Below are positions 7,714 through 15,631 of a stretch of 64,000 nt of DNA, piece by piece. The notes under the pieces are model-generated. The model was not told the origin of the DNA. It did no database searches and saw nothing but the letters and a program-made list of their open reading frames with translations. How positions within the stretch are numbered: the first letter of the stretch is position 1; every line of letters begins with the position of its first letter. Source of the stretch: CAWJMD01 sp963843835 (lineage in GTDB: Bacteria > Actinomycetota > Actinomycetes > Actinomycetales > CAWJMD01). The translations under genes and the position numbers were made by a program. Location of the stretch: assembly GCA_963843835.1 (NCBI GenBank), contig CAWJMD010000008.1:186001-250000 (forward strand), read 5' to 3'.

Positions 7714-9516
7714 TCAGTCGGCGACGAGGCGGGAGCCCACCGGCCCGCGCAGTGACCGTGCCGCCGGACCCGCGGCGATGGCTGCGACACCCATGAGCAC
7801 GAGGACGCCCGTCACGGCGAGCGCCGCCGCGCCGGGAAGGGCCGCCCCCGCGCTCGACCCGTTGGCGTCGGCGTAGGCCACCGAGAACACGAGCAGGCCG
7901 GCGGGCACACCCACGACAGCGCCCGGTGCACTCGCCAGCACCTGCGTGACCACGAGGCGTCCCGCCGCCTGACGACGGGTGAGCCCGACGGCCCGCAGAC
8001 GTGCCCCGGTGACCCGCCCCTGACGGGCGTCGAAGTGGCTGACGCCCCAGACCGTCGCGGCGGACACCGCCAGCAGCACCACGCTGCACACCAGCACGAG
8101 CGTCCGAAGACGAGCGTCCGCCGCCGCGTCGGCCTCGGCCAGGAACGTGCCGTCGAGACCGGGCGGAGCCGGACCCCTGTCGGCCCGTGCCTCACGGTCG
8201 AAGGTGGCCTCCATGCTCAGCACGCAGACGACGGTGACGGCAGCCAGGCCCGTGCTCAACGCCGTCAGCAGGCTTCGCGACGGGTGGCGACCCACCGAGC
8301 GCGCGGCCAGGACGGCCGGCAGGGGCAGCCGAAGGACCTGCGCCACCGCCCCCACCACGTCCTGCGACCGCGGTCGACGGACGGGAGGAGCGAGCGCCCG
8401 CACGGTCGTCCCGGCCACGCCGTGCAGCGCCGGGGCGGTCGCGACGGCGATGACGGCCAGCCCCGCGATGGCCGTCGCGGCTGCACGCTCCCAGGTGAGC
8501 GGTGGCACCGACGTCGAGCCGACGGCCGAGGCCACCCTCCCGGACAGGATGGGCGCGAGCAGGCCACCGCTCGCCAGGCCGACCCCGATCGCGACACCGG
8601 CGACCACGGCGTGAGGTGTCAGCAGGACGACGACGACCTCCCCGGGGGTGAAGCCCGCGGCCTTCAGTGCACCGATCCGCCGCGCGTCCGTCGTCGTCCG
8701 CGCGCGCACCACGAGCACGACGGCGGCGCACGTCAGGAGCAGCAGGATGCCGCTGACCGACAGCAGGACGGCGCGCGTCGTCAGGACCTCGCTCAGGCTC
8801 GTGTCGCGCGTCTCCTGCCACGTCGTGATCGCCGGGCCGGCGCCGCGCCCCCCCAGCGACGCTGGCGGCGCACGGTGACTCCGGGCGAAGGCCTCCGCGG
8901 CGTCGGGGTCGGACAGCCGCAGGTGGACCTGCGCACCGGCCAGGACGGCGCTCTGACCGAGATCGTCCACGGTGGCTGTGCTGGTCCACGCGACGCCCGG
9001 GACCGTGCGGGGGAAGGGGGGCTGGGCGACGCTGACGGCCACGCCGGTGACCACGAGGCTCCTGTCTCCCACCTGCAGCCGGTCGCCCACGGTGAGGGCC
9101 AGGCCGTCGGCGAGGCTCCGCTCCAGCACCAGACCGGAGAGGTCAGGCGTGCCGTCGACGAGGGCGGGTCGCTCGACCGCCGCGTCGAGACTGTCCCGGC
9201 CCACCAGCTTGAGCAGCAGGTCGCGGTCGTCGTGCCTCGCGGTGACGAAGACGAGCGGCCACGGGCCGGAGCTCTCGACGACCTCGGGGGCGCTGGCCAG
9301 GCGTGCGACCTCGTCGACCACGCCCTCGACGACCACGTGGCCGGCGTGGGTCCGCTCCGCCGCCGCGGACCACGGGGCCAGTGCCGCCGACCGGACGGCC
9401 AGGGCCACGCTCAGCGTGGTGGTCGCCGCTCCGATGGCGACGAGCAGCACCAGGCCGGTCGACACCTGGGACCGCGCGCCGCTCGCGGCCACCCGCAGCG
9501 CCGGCCCCCATCTCAT
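7714..9516 (-). CDS. FtsX-like ABC transporter permease
   Basis: About 600 residues. It has an N-terminal membrane segment (STGLVLLVAIGAATTTLSVALAV), a large extracytoplasmic MacB-like domain, then FtsX helices (VLLSVSGILLLLTCAAVVLVV and following) and a second set of helices near the C-terminus. This architecture matches permeases that move lipoproteins or hydrophobic compounds out of the membrane, not classical importers. The ATG start at 9516 overlaps the stop of the ATPase gene (ATGA), so the two are translationally coupled. It ends the PadR-ATPase-permease operon. The substrate is unknown. Confidence 0.85.
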   Translation of the reverse strand: MRWGPALRVAASGARSQVSTGLVLLVAIGAATTTLSVALAVRSAALAPWSAAAERTHAGHVVVEGVVDEVARLASAPEVVESSGPWPLVFVTARHDDRDLLLKLVGRDSLDAAVERPALVDGTPDLSGLVLERSLADGLALTVGDRLQVGDRSLVVTGVAVSVAQPPFPRTVPGVAWTSTATVDDLGQSAVLAGAQVHLRLSDPDAAEAFARSHRAPPASLGGRGAGPAITTWQETRDTSLSEVLTTRAVLLSVSGILLLLTCAAVVLVVRARTTTDARRIGALKAAGFTPGEVVVVLLTPHAVVAGVAIGVGLASGGLLAPILSGRVASAVGSTSVPPLTWERAAATAIAGLAVIAVATAPALHGVAGTTVRALAPPVRRPRSQDVVGAVAQVLRLPLPAVLAARSVGRHPSRSLLTALSTGLAAVTVVCVLSMEATFDREARADRGPAPPGLDGTFLAEADAAADARLRTLVLVCSVVLLAVSAATVWGVSHFDARQGRVTGARLRAVGLTRRQAAGRLVVTQVLASAPGAVVGVPAGLLVFSVAYADANGSSAGAALPGAAALAVTGVLVLMGVAAIAAGPAARSLRGPVGSRLVAD

Positions 9517-10241
9517 CCCAGGTCCAGCCCGATCATGCTGTGCGGTGGCGCGACGCCGTCCAGGCGCGTCTCGTCGACGATCGCCCCGTCCCGCATGCCC
9601 AGCAGCCGGTCGGCGGTGGTCGCGACGCGGGCGTCGTGGGTCACCAGGACCGTCGCCTGCCCCCCGCCGCGGAGCCGTGCCAGCACGGTCAGGAGGTCCG
9701 CGGTCGCACGGCTGTCCAGCGCTCCCGTCGGCTCGTCGGCGAGCACGACCGCCGGCCGGTTGACCAGGGCGCGTGCCAGCGCGACCCTCTGGCGTTGACC
9801 CCCGGACAGGCGGTGGGGCAGGTGCGTGGCGCGTCCCGCCACGCCCAGCTCGTCGAGGACCTCCAGGGCTCGACGCCGAGCCGCCTGCCGCGCGGTGCCC
9901 GCCAGAAGGGCCGGGAGCTCGACGTTCTCGACGGCCGTGAGCTCGTCCACGAGGTGCGAGTCCTGCAGCACGAAGCCGACATGGAGCCGCCGCAGCCGCG
10001 CCCACGCCGCCTCACCCAGGCCGTCCGTTCGTTGCCCGGCGATCGTCACCGTGCCCTCGTCGGGGTGGTCGAGACCCCCCAGCAGGTGGAGCAGCGTCGA
10101 CTTGCCGCACCCGCTGGGGCCCATCACCGACACCGTCTCGCCCTGACCGACCGAGAGGTCGACGCGGTCCACGGCCACGATCGGCACGTCGCCGCCCGTG
10201 AAGCGCCTGACGAGACCGCTGGCCTCCAAAGCGGCGCTCAC
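9513..10241 (-). CDS. ABC transporter ATP-binding protein (MacB/LolD type)
   Basis: 242 residues. Walker A is GPSGCGKST at 41-49. The signature is LSGGQRQRVALARAL, followed by Walker B VVLADEPTGALDSR and the H-loop VTHD. The LDSR wording after Walker B is typical of ATPases paired with FtsX-type permeases. The GTG start at 10241 overlaps the PadR stop by 4 bp, and the stop overlaps the permease start by 4 bp, so all three genes are one coupled operon. Confidence 0.92.
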   Translation of the reverse strand: MSAALEASGLVRRFTGGDVPIVAVDRVDLSVGQGETVSVMGPSGCGKSTLLHLLGGLDHPDEGTVTIAGQRTDGLGEAAWARLRRLHVGFVLQDSHLVDELTAVENVELPALLAGTARQAARRRALEVLDELGVAGRATHLPHRLSGGQRQRVALARALVNRPAVVLADEPTGALDSRATADLLTVLARLRGGGQATVLVTHDARVATTADRLLGMRDGAIVDETRLDGVAPPHSMIGLDLG

Positions 10242-10756
10242 GGCGCTGCCGTCCCGGTCCAGTGCCGCTCGCAGGCCTCCAGCCAGCGCAGGTCCGCCTG
10301 CAGCCGGAGGGCTGTCGCCTCCAGCAGCAGCGTCCCGTCCTCCGCCGCGTCGGCGGCGCCGAGGCCGCGCTGGACGTGGCCGAGCAGCCGCAGCAGCTCC
10401 CGGCGCTGGACGTCGACCAGGGTCACCGGGTCGGCCAGGCGTGCCGCCGAGGCGGCCACGAGCTTGAGGTGGAAGTCGACCGGCGCGGCTTTCGTCCACG
10501 ACGTGTCGGCCAGCCAGTCCCGAACGCGCTCGCGCCCCGCGGCGGTCGCGGAGTAGACCTTCTTGTCCGCCCGGGTCGCCTGCTCGACCTGCTCGGCGGC
10601 GACCAGGCAGGCCCGTTCGAGGCGGGAGAGGGTGACGTAGACCTGGCCGGGGTTCAGCTCTCCGGTGGAGGTGCCCAGTGCCGCTGATAGCCGCTGGTGG
10701 AGCTCGTAGCCGTGGGCCGGCTCCTTGCTGACGAGGGCCAGGATCGCGTCTCTCAT
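10238..10756 (-). CDS. PadR-family transcriptional regulator
   Basis: 172 residues. The N-terminal winged helix begins MRDAILALVSKEPAHGYELHQRL, the standard PadR signature, with LNPGQVYVTLSRLERACLV as recognition helix and wing. A C-terminal helical dimerisation region follows. PadR proteins repress a neighbouring operon, often an exporter, and release on ligand binding. It is the first gene of the operon with the ABC ATPase and permease, so autoregulation of the exporter is likely. An AT-rich palindromic site overlaps its promoter. Confidence 0.9.
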   Translation of the reverse strand: MRDAILALVSKEPAHGYELHQRLSAALGTSTGELNPGQVYVTLSRLERACLVAAEQVEQATRADKKVYSATAAGRERVRDWLADTSWTKAAPVDFHLKLVAASAARLADPVTLVDVQRRELLRLLGHVQRGLGAADAAEDGTLLLEATALRLQADLRWLEACERHWTGTAAP

Positions 10757-10766
10757 GCCGCACCCA

Positions 10767-10783
10767 TAACGGTTAGGTGTAAC
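10767..10783 (-). promoter_or_regulatory. Candidate PadR operator/promoter
   Basis: The 30 bp upstream of the PadR start contains TAAC-G-GTTA (10767-10775), a 9-bp palindrome with one central base, followed by a second GTAAC-like half site to 10783. It is unusually AT-rich for this DNA, and on the minus strand it contains -10-like hexamers (for example GTTATG). Its position just upstream of the first gene fits a repressor binding over the promoter. Binding by this PadR protein is inferred. Confidence 0.45.
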
Positions 10784-10909
10784 AGTGAGGGGTTGCTGTC
10801 GTCAAGAGGCAGAGGGGCGAGCGGGACGTTGGGCACTACCCACTCCCCGTGCGCGCCCGGTGTGATGGCGGCTGACAGCCATTCGTGGACGACGGGCAAG
10901 GGAGCCGAC

Positions 10910-11176
10910 ATGGACCTCGAGAAGAGCGACGACCGGCACGCGGCCGCTGTGAAGCGGGTCAAGGCCAAGCGGGACTTCAGGAGCCATGCGGCGACGTACG
11001 TCATCGTCAACCTGCTGCTGATCGGCATCTGGGCCCTCTCGGGGGCTGGCTACTTCTGGCCGATCTGGGCGATCGTCGGCTGGGGGGTGGGGCTCGCGTT
11101 CCACGGCTGGGGCACCTACTTCGAGCGGCCCATCACCGAGGAGCAGATCCGCCGCGAGATGGAGCGCGGGGCGTAG
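10910..11176 (+). CDS. 2TM domain small membrane protein
   Basis: An 88-residue protein starting at ATG 10910 after an AAGGGAG ribosome binding site. A charged N-terminal helix (KRVKAKRDFRSHA) is followed by two membrane spans (ATYVIVNLLLIGIWALSG and YFWPIWAIVGWGVGLAFHG) and a short acidic/basic tail (ITEEQIRREMERGA). This is the 2TM domain pattern (Pfam 2TM), found alone or fused to histidine kinases in many bacteria. The function is not known. It stands alone between two minus-strand ABC operons. Confidence 0.82.
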   Translation: MDLEKSDDRHAAAVKRVKAKRDFRSHAATYVIVNLLLIGIWALSGAGYFWPIWAIVGWGVGLAFHGWGTYFERPITEEQIRREMERGA

Positions 11177-11210
11177 GTCAGCCCTGCTCGGTCTACTCGA
11201 TCTGCTGGGT

Positions 11211-13727
11211 CTACTCGGTCGTGATCGCGCGGAGCACGTCGAGTCGCACGGCCCGCACGGCGGGTAGCACCGCTGCCACCACACCCGCGACCGCGGCCGC
11301 CAGGACGACGACCACCAGCGTGGCCCACGGGATCGCGAGGGTCTCCAGGCCCTGGCTCGCCACGGCGCGCTGCAGGGCGATGCCGAGCCCGAGACCCAGC
11401 GCGGCCCCGAGCAGCGCACCGAAGACGGCCGTCGCGACGGACTCGACGGTGATCATGCGGAAGAGCTGGCCACGTGTGAGCCCGACCGCTCGAAGGAGCC
11501 CGATCTCCCGGGTCCTCTCGAACACCGAGAGGGCCAGCGTGTTGATGATGCCCAGCACCGCGATGACGATGCTCAGGGCGAGCAGAACGTAGAGGATCGA
11601 CAGGATCTGGTTGATGCTGTCGGCCTGGGAGTCGGTGAACTCGGAGCCGTCCTGCACCGAGACCACGAGGAACGGCTTGACGATGTCGACGAGCTCCGAC
11701 CGCAGCGCGGGCACGTCCACGCCGTCCTGGGCCTTGACGTAGACGAGGAAGTCGCCCTGCTCGGGGGCGGGCACGGCCTCGCGGTAGAGCGCTCGCGGGA
11801 CGATCATCGGACCCCCGACGACCTGGTTGTCCTCGTAGATCCCGCCGACGGTCAGGGTGCGGTCGGTGAGGGTGCCGAGCGCCGCCGTCACCGTGTCGCC
11901 CAGCGCCCACCCCCGCTCGGTGGCCAGGGACTCGTCGACCATGATCTCGCCGTCGTCCAGCGCCTGGAGCGAGCCCTCGGCCACGGTGAGCCGGACGTTG
12001 TCGGCGATGCCCGCCGAGTCGGCGGCGATCGCGAACGTCGTGTCACCGTCGATCTCCACACCGAGCCCGCCGATCGTCGCCACTGATGCGACACCCGGGA
12101 GCTCGGCGACCCTCTCGCCGACGGTGCCGGGGAACTGGACCTGTCCGCCGCCGTTCAGCACGTAGTCGGCGGTCAGCTGCGTCTCCACCAGGTCACTGAC
12201 GCTCGCCTTGGCGGACTGAGCCAGGACCGAGATGGCGGCCATCAGCGCCAGCCCGATCATCAGGGCGGAGGCCGTGGTGGCGGTGCGCCGGGGGTTGCGC
12301 AGCGAGTTCTCGCGCGCGAGGCGTCCGACGGCGCCGAAGGCGACCACGAACGGCGCAGCCACGACGCGCACGACCGGTCGCGTGGTCAACGGTGCCGCCA
12401 CCAGCACGCCGATGAGGGTGAGGGCCGCCCCCGTACCGAGCAGGAGCCACTGCACCTCGTCGCCGAGACCCAGGACCAGCAGAACGACCCCCGCTACCGC
12501 GGCGGCGACGCCGACGATGCCCCGACCGCGCAGCCCCTTCTGCGTGAGGATGACGTCGTCGCGCATGGCCTCGACCGGCGCGACCCGCGACGCACGCACC
12601 GCGGGCACGAGCGCCGACAGCATGGTCACCACGATGCCGACCGCGAAGCTGGCCGCCACGGTGCGAGGACGCACCGGCAGCTCCCCGGAGCTCTCGATGC
12701 CGATCAGCGGCTGCAGGCCGGCGGCGAGCCCGACCCCCAGCAGCAGACCCACCGCCGAGCCGATCACGCCGACCACCGCCGACTCACCGAGGACGACGCT
12801 CCTGACCTGCGCGCGTGTGGCGCCCATCGCCCGGAGCAGCGCGAGCTCGCGGCCACGCTGCGCGACCAGGATCGAGAAGGTGTTGGCGATGATGAACGCG
12901 CCGACGAAGAGGCTGATGCCGGCGAAGACGAGCAGGAACGTGTTGACGAAGCCGAGCCCGACCTCGACCTGGTCGCGCACCTCCTGCTTCAGCTCCTCGC
13001 CCGTCACCGCCTCGGCCTGCGGTGGCAGCACCTGCGCGATGCGGTCCCTCAGCTCGCCCTGGCTGACCCCCTCGTCCGCGGTGATGGAGAAGGAGGGGAC
13101 GGCGTCGTCGGGGGAGAAGGCAGCCCGCGCGGAGGGGTCGTCAAGGAGCGCGAGGGTCGCGCCGGCCAGCGGCCCGTCGAACTGCACCTCGCCGACGACG
13201 GTCACCTCGCGGGGTTCCGCGCCGACCAGGGCCTGGGTGGTGTCGCCGACCGACAGGCCCGACCGCTCCAGCGTCGCGCTGTCGAGCACGATCTCCTGCC
13301 GACCGCGTGGTGCGCGGCCGTCGAGCAGCGTGAGCACGGGGTCGTCGTCGGCGTAGGCGAAGCCGAGGGTCGGGGCGCCACCGACCCCACGGACCGCCGT
13401 GCCGTCCGCCCCGACCACGAGGATCGTCCCCTGGATGTCCGGTACCGCCCGGGCGACCCCGTCGACGTCGCGCAGCTCGTCCTCGAGGTCGAGCGGCAGC
13501 CGGGTCATCAGGCCCTCGCCGCTGATGTTGCTGCCCCCCTCCAGCCCGCGGACGGAGACGTCCGTTCCCTGGGACGACGTCTCGATCAGCGAGTCGAACG
13601 TCGTCCGCAGGCTGTCGGTGAGCACGAAGGAGCCGGCGACGAACGCGACGCCCAGGGCGACCGCGAAGAGGGTGAGGAGGAAGCGGAGCACGTGCCCGCG
13701 CACACTCCTCAGAGTGAGGCGCAGCAC
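11211..13727 (-). CDS. FtsX-like ABC transporter permease, large two-unit type
   Basis: 838 residues with two FtsX modules. The N-terminal span (FLLTLFAVALGVAFVAGSFVLT) is followed by a large external domain and three helices around residues 255-375. A second N-terminal-like span, external domain and three helices follow, ending in VLRAITTE. This is the common actinobacterial permease that works with a LolD-like ATPase, probably in lipoprotein release or envelope export. The GTG start at 13727 lies one base after the stop of the ATPase gene. Confidence 0.9.
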   Translation of the reverse strand: MLRLTLRSVRGHVLRFLLTLFAVALGVAFVAGSFVLTDSLRTTFDSLIETSSQGTDVSVRGLEGGSNISGEGLMTRLPLDLEDELRDVDGVARAVPDIQGTILVVGADGTAVRGVGGAPTLGFAYADDDPVLTLLDGRAPRGRQEIVLDSATLERSGLSVGDTTQALVGAEPREVTVVGEVQFDGPLAGATLALLDDPSARAAFSPDDAVPSFSITADEGVSQGELRDRIAQVLPPQAEAVTGEELKQEVRDQVEVGLGFVNTFLLVFAGISLFVGAFIIANTFSILVAQRGRELALLRAMGATRAQVRSVVLGESAVVGVIGSAVGLLLGVGLAAGLQPLIGIESSGELPVRPRTVAASFAVGIVVTMLSALVPAVRASRVAPVEAMRDDVILTQKGLRGRGIVGVAAAVAGVVLLVLGLGDEVQWLLLGTGAALTLIGVLVAAPLTTRPVVRVVAAPFVVAFGAVGRLARENSLRNPRRTATTASALMIGLALMAAISVLAQSAKASVSDLVETQLTADYVLNGGGQVQFPGTVGERVAELPGVASVATIGGLGVEIDGDTTFAIAADSAGIADNVRLTVAEGSLQALDDGEIMVDESLATERGWALGDTVTAALGTLTDRTLTVGGIYEDNQVVGGPMIVPRALYREAVPAPEQGDFLVYVKAQDGVDVPALRSELVDIVKPFLVVSVQDGSEFTDSQADSINQILSILYVLLALSIVIAVLGIINTLALSVFERTREIGLLRAVGLTRGQLFRMITVESVATAVFGALLGAALGLGLGIALQRAVASQGLETLAIPWATLVVVVLAAAVAGVVAAVLPAVRAVRLDVLRAITTE

Positions 13728-13728
13728 G

Positions 13729-14493
13729 TCAGGTCCTCCGGCCCAGGGGTTCGAACACCTTCATCCGCTCCAGCACCCCGTCGGCCGTCGGGTCCCGCAT
13801 CTCGTCGACGATCCGGCCGTCCGCCAGGAAGAGCACGCGGTCGGCGTAGGCGGCCGCGAACGGCTCGTGGGTGACGATCACGACCGTCTGGCCGAACTCG
13901 TCGACCGACCGGCGCAGGAACCCGAGGATCTCCTGGCTCGCGCCCGAGTCGAGGTTCCCCGTGGGCTCGTCGGCGAAGATGATCGTGGGCCTGCTGACCA
14001 TCGCCCGCGCGCACGCCACGCGCTGCTGCTGGCCCCCGGAGAGCTGGTTCGGCCTGTGTCCCAAGCGGTCCCGCAAGCCCACGGTGTCGATGACCGTGTC
14101 GAACCACTTCTGGTCGACCTTCGTGCCCGCGATGTCGAGGGGGAGGGTGATGTTCTCCTTCGCGGTCAGCGTCGGAACGAGGTTGAACGACTGGAAGACG
14201 AAGCCGAGGCGCTCACGGCGCAGGTGCGCGAGGGCCTTGTCCTTCAGGTCCTTGATGGCGACGCCGTCGATGAGCACGTCCCCGCCGGTCGGACGGTCAA
14301 GGGCCGCCATGCAGTGCATGAGCGTCGACTTGCCCGACCCCGACGGGCCCATGATCGCGGTCAGCCGGCCACGCTCGAACTCCACGTCGACGCCGTCGAG
14401 GGCTCGCACCACCGCCTCGCCGGTGCCGTACAGCTTGGTCAGGCCGATCGCCTGCGCGACGACGCCGTCGGGTGCTGCTCGGTGACTGCTCAC
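13729..14493 (-). CDS. ABC transporter ATP-binding protein (LolD/MacB type)
   Basis: About 254 residues. Walker A is GPSGSGKST (about 49-57), then FQSFNLVPTLTAKENI at the Q-loop, signature LSGGQQQRVACARAM, Walker B TIIFADEPTGNLDS and H-loop VTHE. The GTG at 14493 is preceded by GGAAGGGG; a longer in-frame GTG at 14520 is possible. It forms a two-gene operon with the large permease. No substrate-binding protein is nearby, consistent with an export or extraction role. Confidence 0.92.
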   Translation of the reverse strand: MSSHRAAPDGVVAQAIGLTKLYGTGEAVVRALDGVDVEFERGRLTAIMGPSGSGKSTLMHCMAALDRPTGGDVLIDGVAIKDLKDKALAHLRRERLGFVFQSFNLVPTLTAKENITLPLDIAGTKVDQKWFDTVIDTVGLRDRLGHRPNQLSGGQQQRVACARAMVSRPTIIFADEPTGNLDSGASQEILGFLRRSVDEFGQTVVIVTHEPFAAAYADRVLFLADGRIVDEMRDPTADGVLERMKVFEPLGRRT

Positions 14494-14642
14494 GGGACCC
14501 CTTCCGTCGACTTCGCTCACGGTAGGGCCTCGGCCGCAGGAGGCGAGGGGACGAAGGTCCCGGCCCCGGCGGGGCCGATGACTTCCGCCCGCGGCATCGG
14601 TCGAAACCGTGACAACCGGAAACCGCAACGAGAGACGGAGCC

Positions 14643-14999
14643 ATGGAGATCACACGAGTCCTGTCCGGCATCGCTGTCTCGGATCTCGATCGCGCAACGA
14701 CCTGGTACGCCACCCTGTTCGGCCGACCGGTCGACGCGGAGCCGATGCCGGGCCTGGCCGAGTTCCACACAGCGGGTGGGATGGTCCAGCTCGTCGTCGA
14801 CCGGGATCGCGCGGGAGGGTCGCTGGTCACGCTGTGGGTGCCCGATGCGCGTGCGGCGCTCGCCGGCCTGCGCGCGCGAGGAGGGCCCGCAGTCGAGCTC
14901 GACGTCACGACATCCGACAAGGTGGAGTTCGCCAGCGTCACCGACCCCGACGGGAACCTCGTGACGATCGTGCGGTTGCGAGACGGTGTCTCGCTCTAA
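14643..14999 (+). CDS. VOC (glyoxalase/bleomycin-resistance fold) protein
   Basis: A 118-residue single VOC domain. It starts MEITRVLSGIAVSDLDRATTWY, has VQLVVDRD and ends with the typical TDPDGNLVTIVRL strand. VOC proteins bind metals or small molecules and include lyases, dioxygenases and drug-binding proteins; nothing here selects among them. The ATG follows a GGAG ribosome binding site and is divergent from the ABC ATPase gene. Confidence 0.85.
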   Translation: MEITRVLSGIAVSDLDRATTWYATLFGRPVDAEPMPGLAEFHTAGGMVQLVVDRDRAGGSLVTLWVPDARAALAGLRARGGPAVELDVTTSDKVEFASVTDPDGNLVTIVRLRDGVSL

Positions 15000-15089
15000 G
15001 GGCTGCACCGGTGCATCTCGCACCGTCGATGCCGAGACCCGCCAGACGGGGGGCAGAGCCGGGGGAGCGCGTGCGGCCCGGGCTCCGGT

Positions 15090-15356
15090 GAGCAGCCTGC
15101 TCGGCCCGCCGGTACCGGGCGTGGGCGTCCGCGGAGTCCCCGACCGCCGTGAGCCCTACGCGAAAGCGTTCGGTGAGGCAGCGGATCATGTGGAACACGA
15201 TGCCGACCTGGCGCGACTGGTCGAAGTGGAGTCGGTGGCGCGCGACGATCTCGAGCAGCGGCCGTCGGTCGGGAACTGCAGTGTGAGGAACGGGAGGGCG
15301 TCCTCGCTGATCTGGGTGGCGTAGCGAAGTCGGCCGGTACCACTGGTTGAACGGGG
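15090..15356 (-). pseudogene. Decayed ATP-grasp peptide-ligase-like (PGM1-like) remnant
   Basis: The ~630 bp between the VOC gene and the asparagine-synthetase-like gene holds no intact gene. On the minus strand one frame reads WYRPTSLRHP, then LLEIVARHRLHFDQSRQ, VGIVFHMIRCLTERFRVG and LTAVGDSADAHARYRRAE. The sequence GIVFHMI followed by GLTAVGDS and a helical end resembles the C-terminus of PGM1-like peptide ligases (ATP-grasp enzymes). The upstream ATP-grasp core is missing and the surrounding frame is not protein-like, so I read this as a degraded fragment. The family link is from memory of the motif and is uncertain. Confidence 0.35.
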
Positions 15357-15631
15357 ACGCACACGCAGCAGTCGTTCTCGAGGCCGCCGCGACCACGATC
15401 GTCGACCACGGCCACGCGTACCGCGTCCCCGGCTCGTGCTCGAAGTACTCGCTCACGAAACCTGTCACACAACGATCTCCCCGCTCCTGCTCTGCAGAAG
15501 TGATCCCTTGCGCGGGTGTGATGTCCTCGAGCGCGGCTCTGGGGATGAGTCCGATCTCGCGTTGCAGGCATCTGCCGATGCGCGCGCTAGATTGATCCTG
15601 TCCTGGTGTGTCATTCACCCGGGGGCCGAGA

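Noticed and set aside
7714..14493. The two ABC systems as antibiotic-peptide exporters with their own biosynthesis genes
   Set aside because: No precursor peptide or modification enzyme is next to them; the FtsX type is also general envelope machinery.
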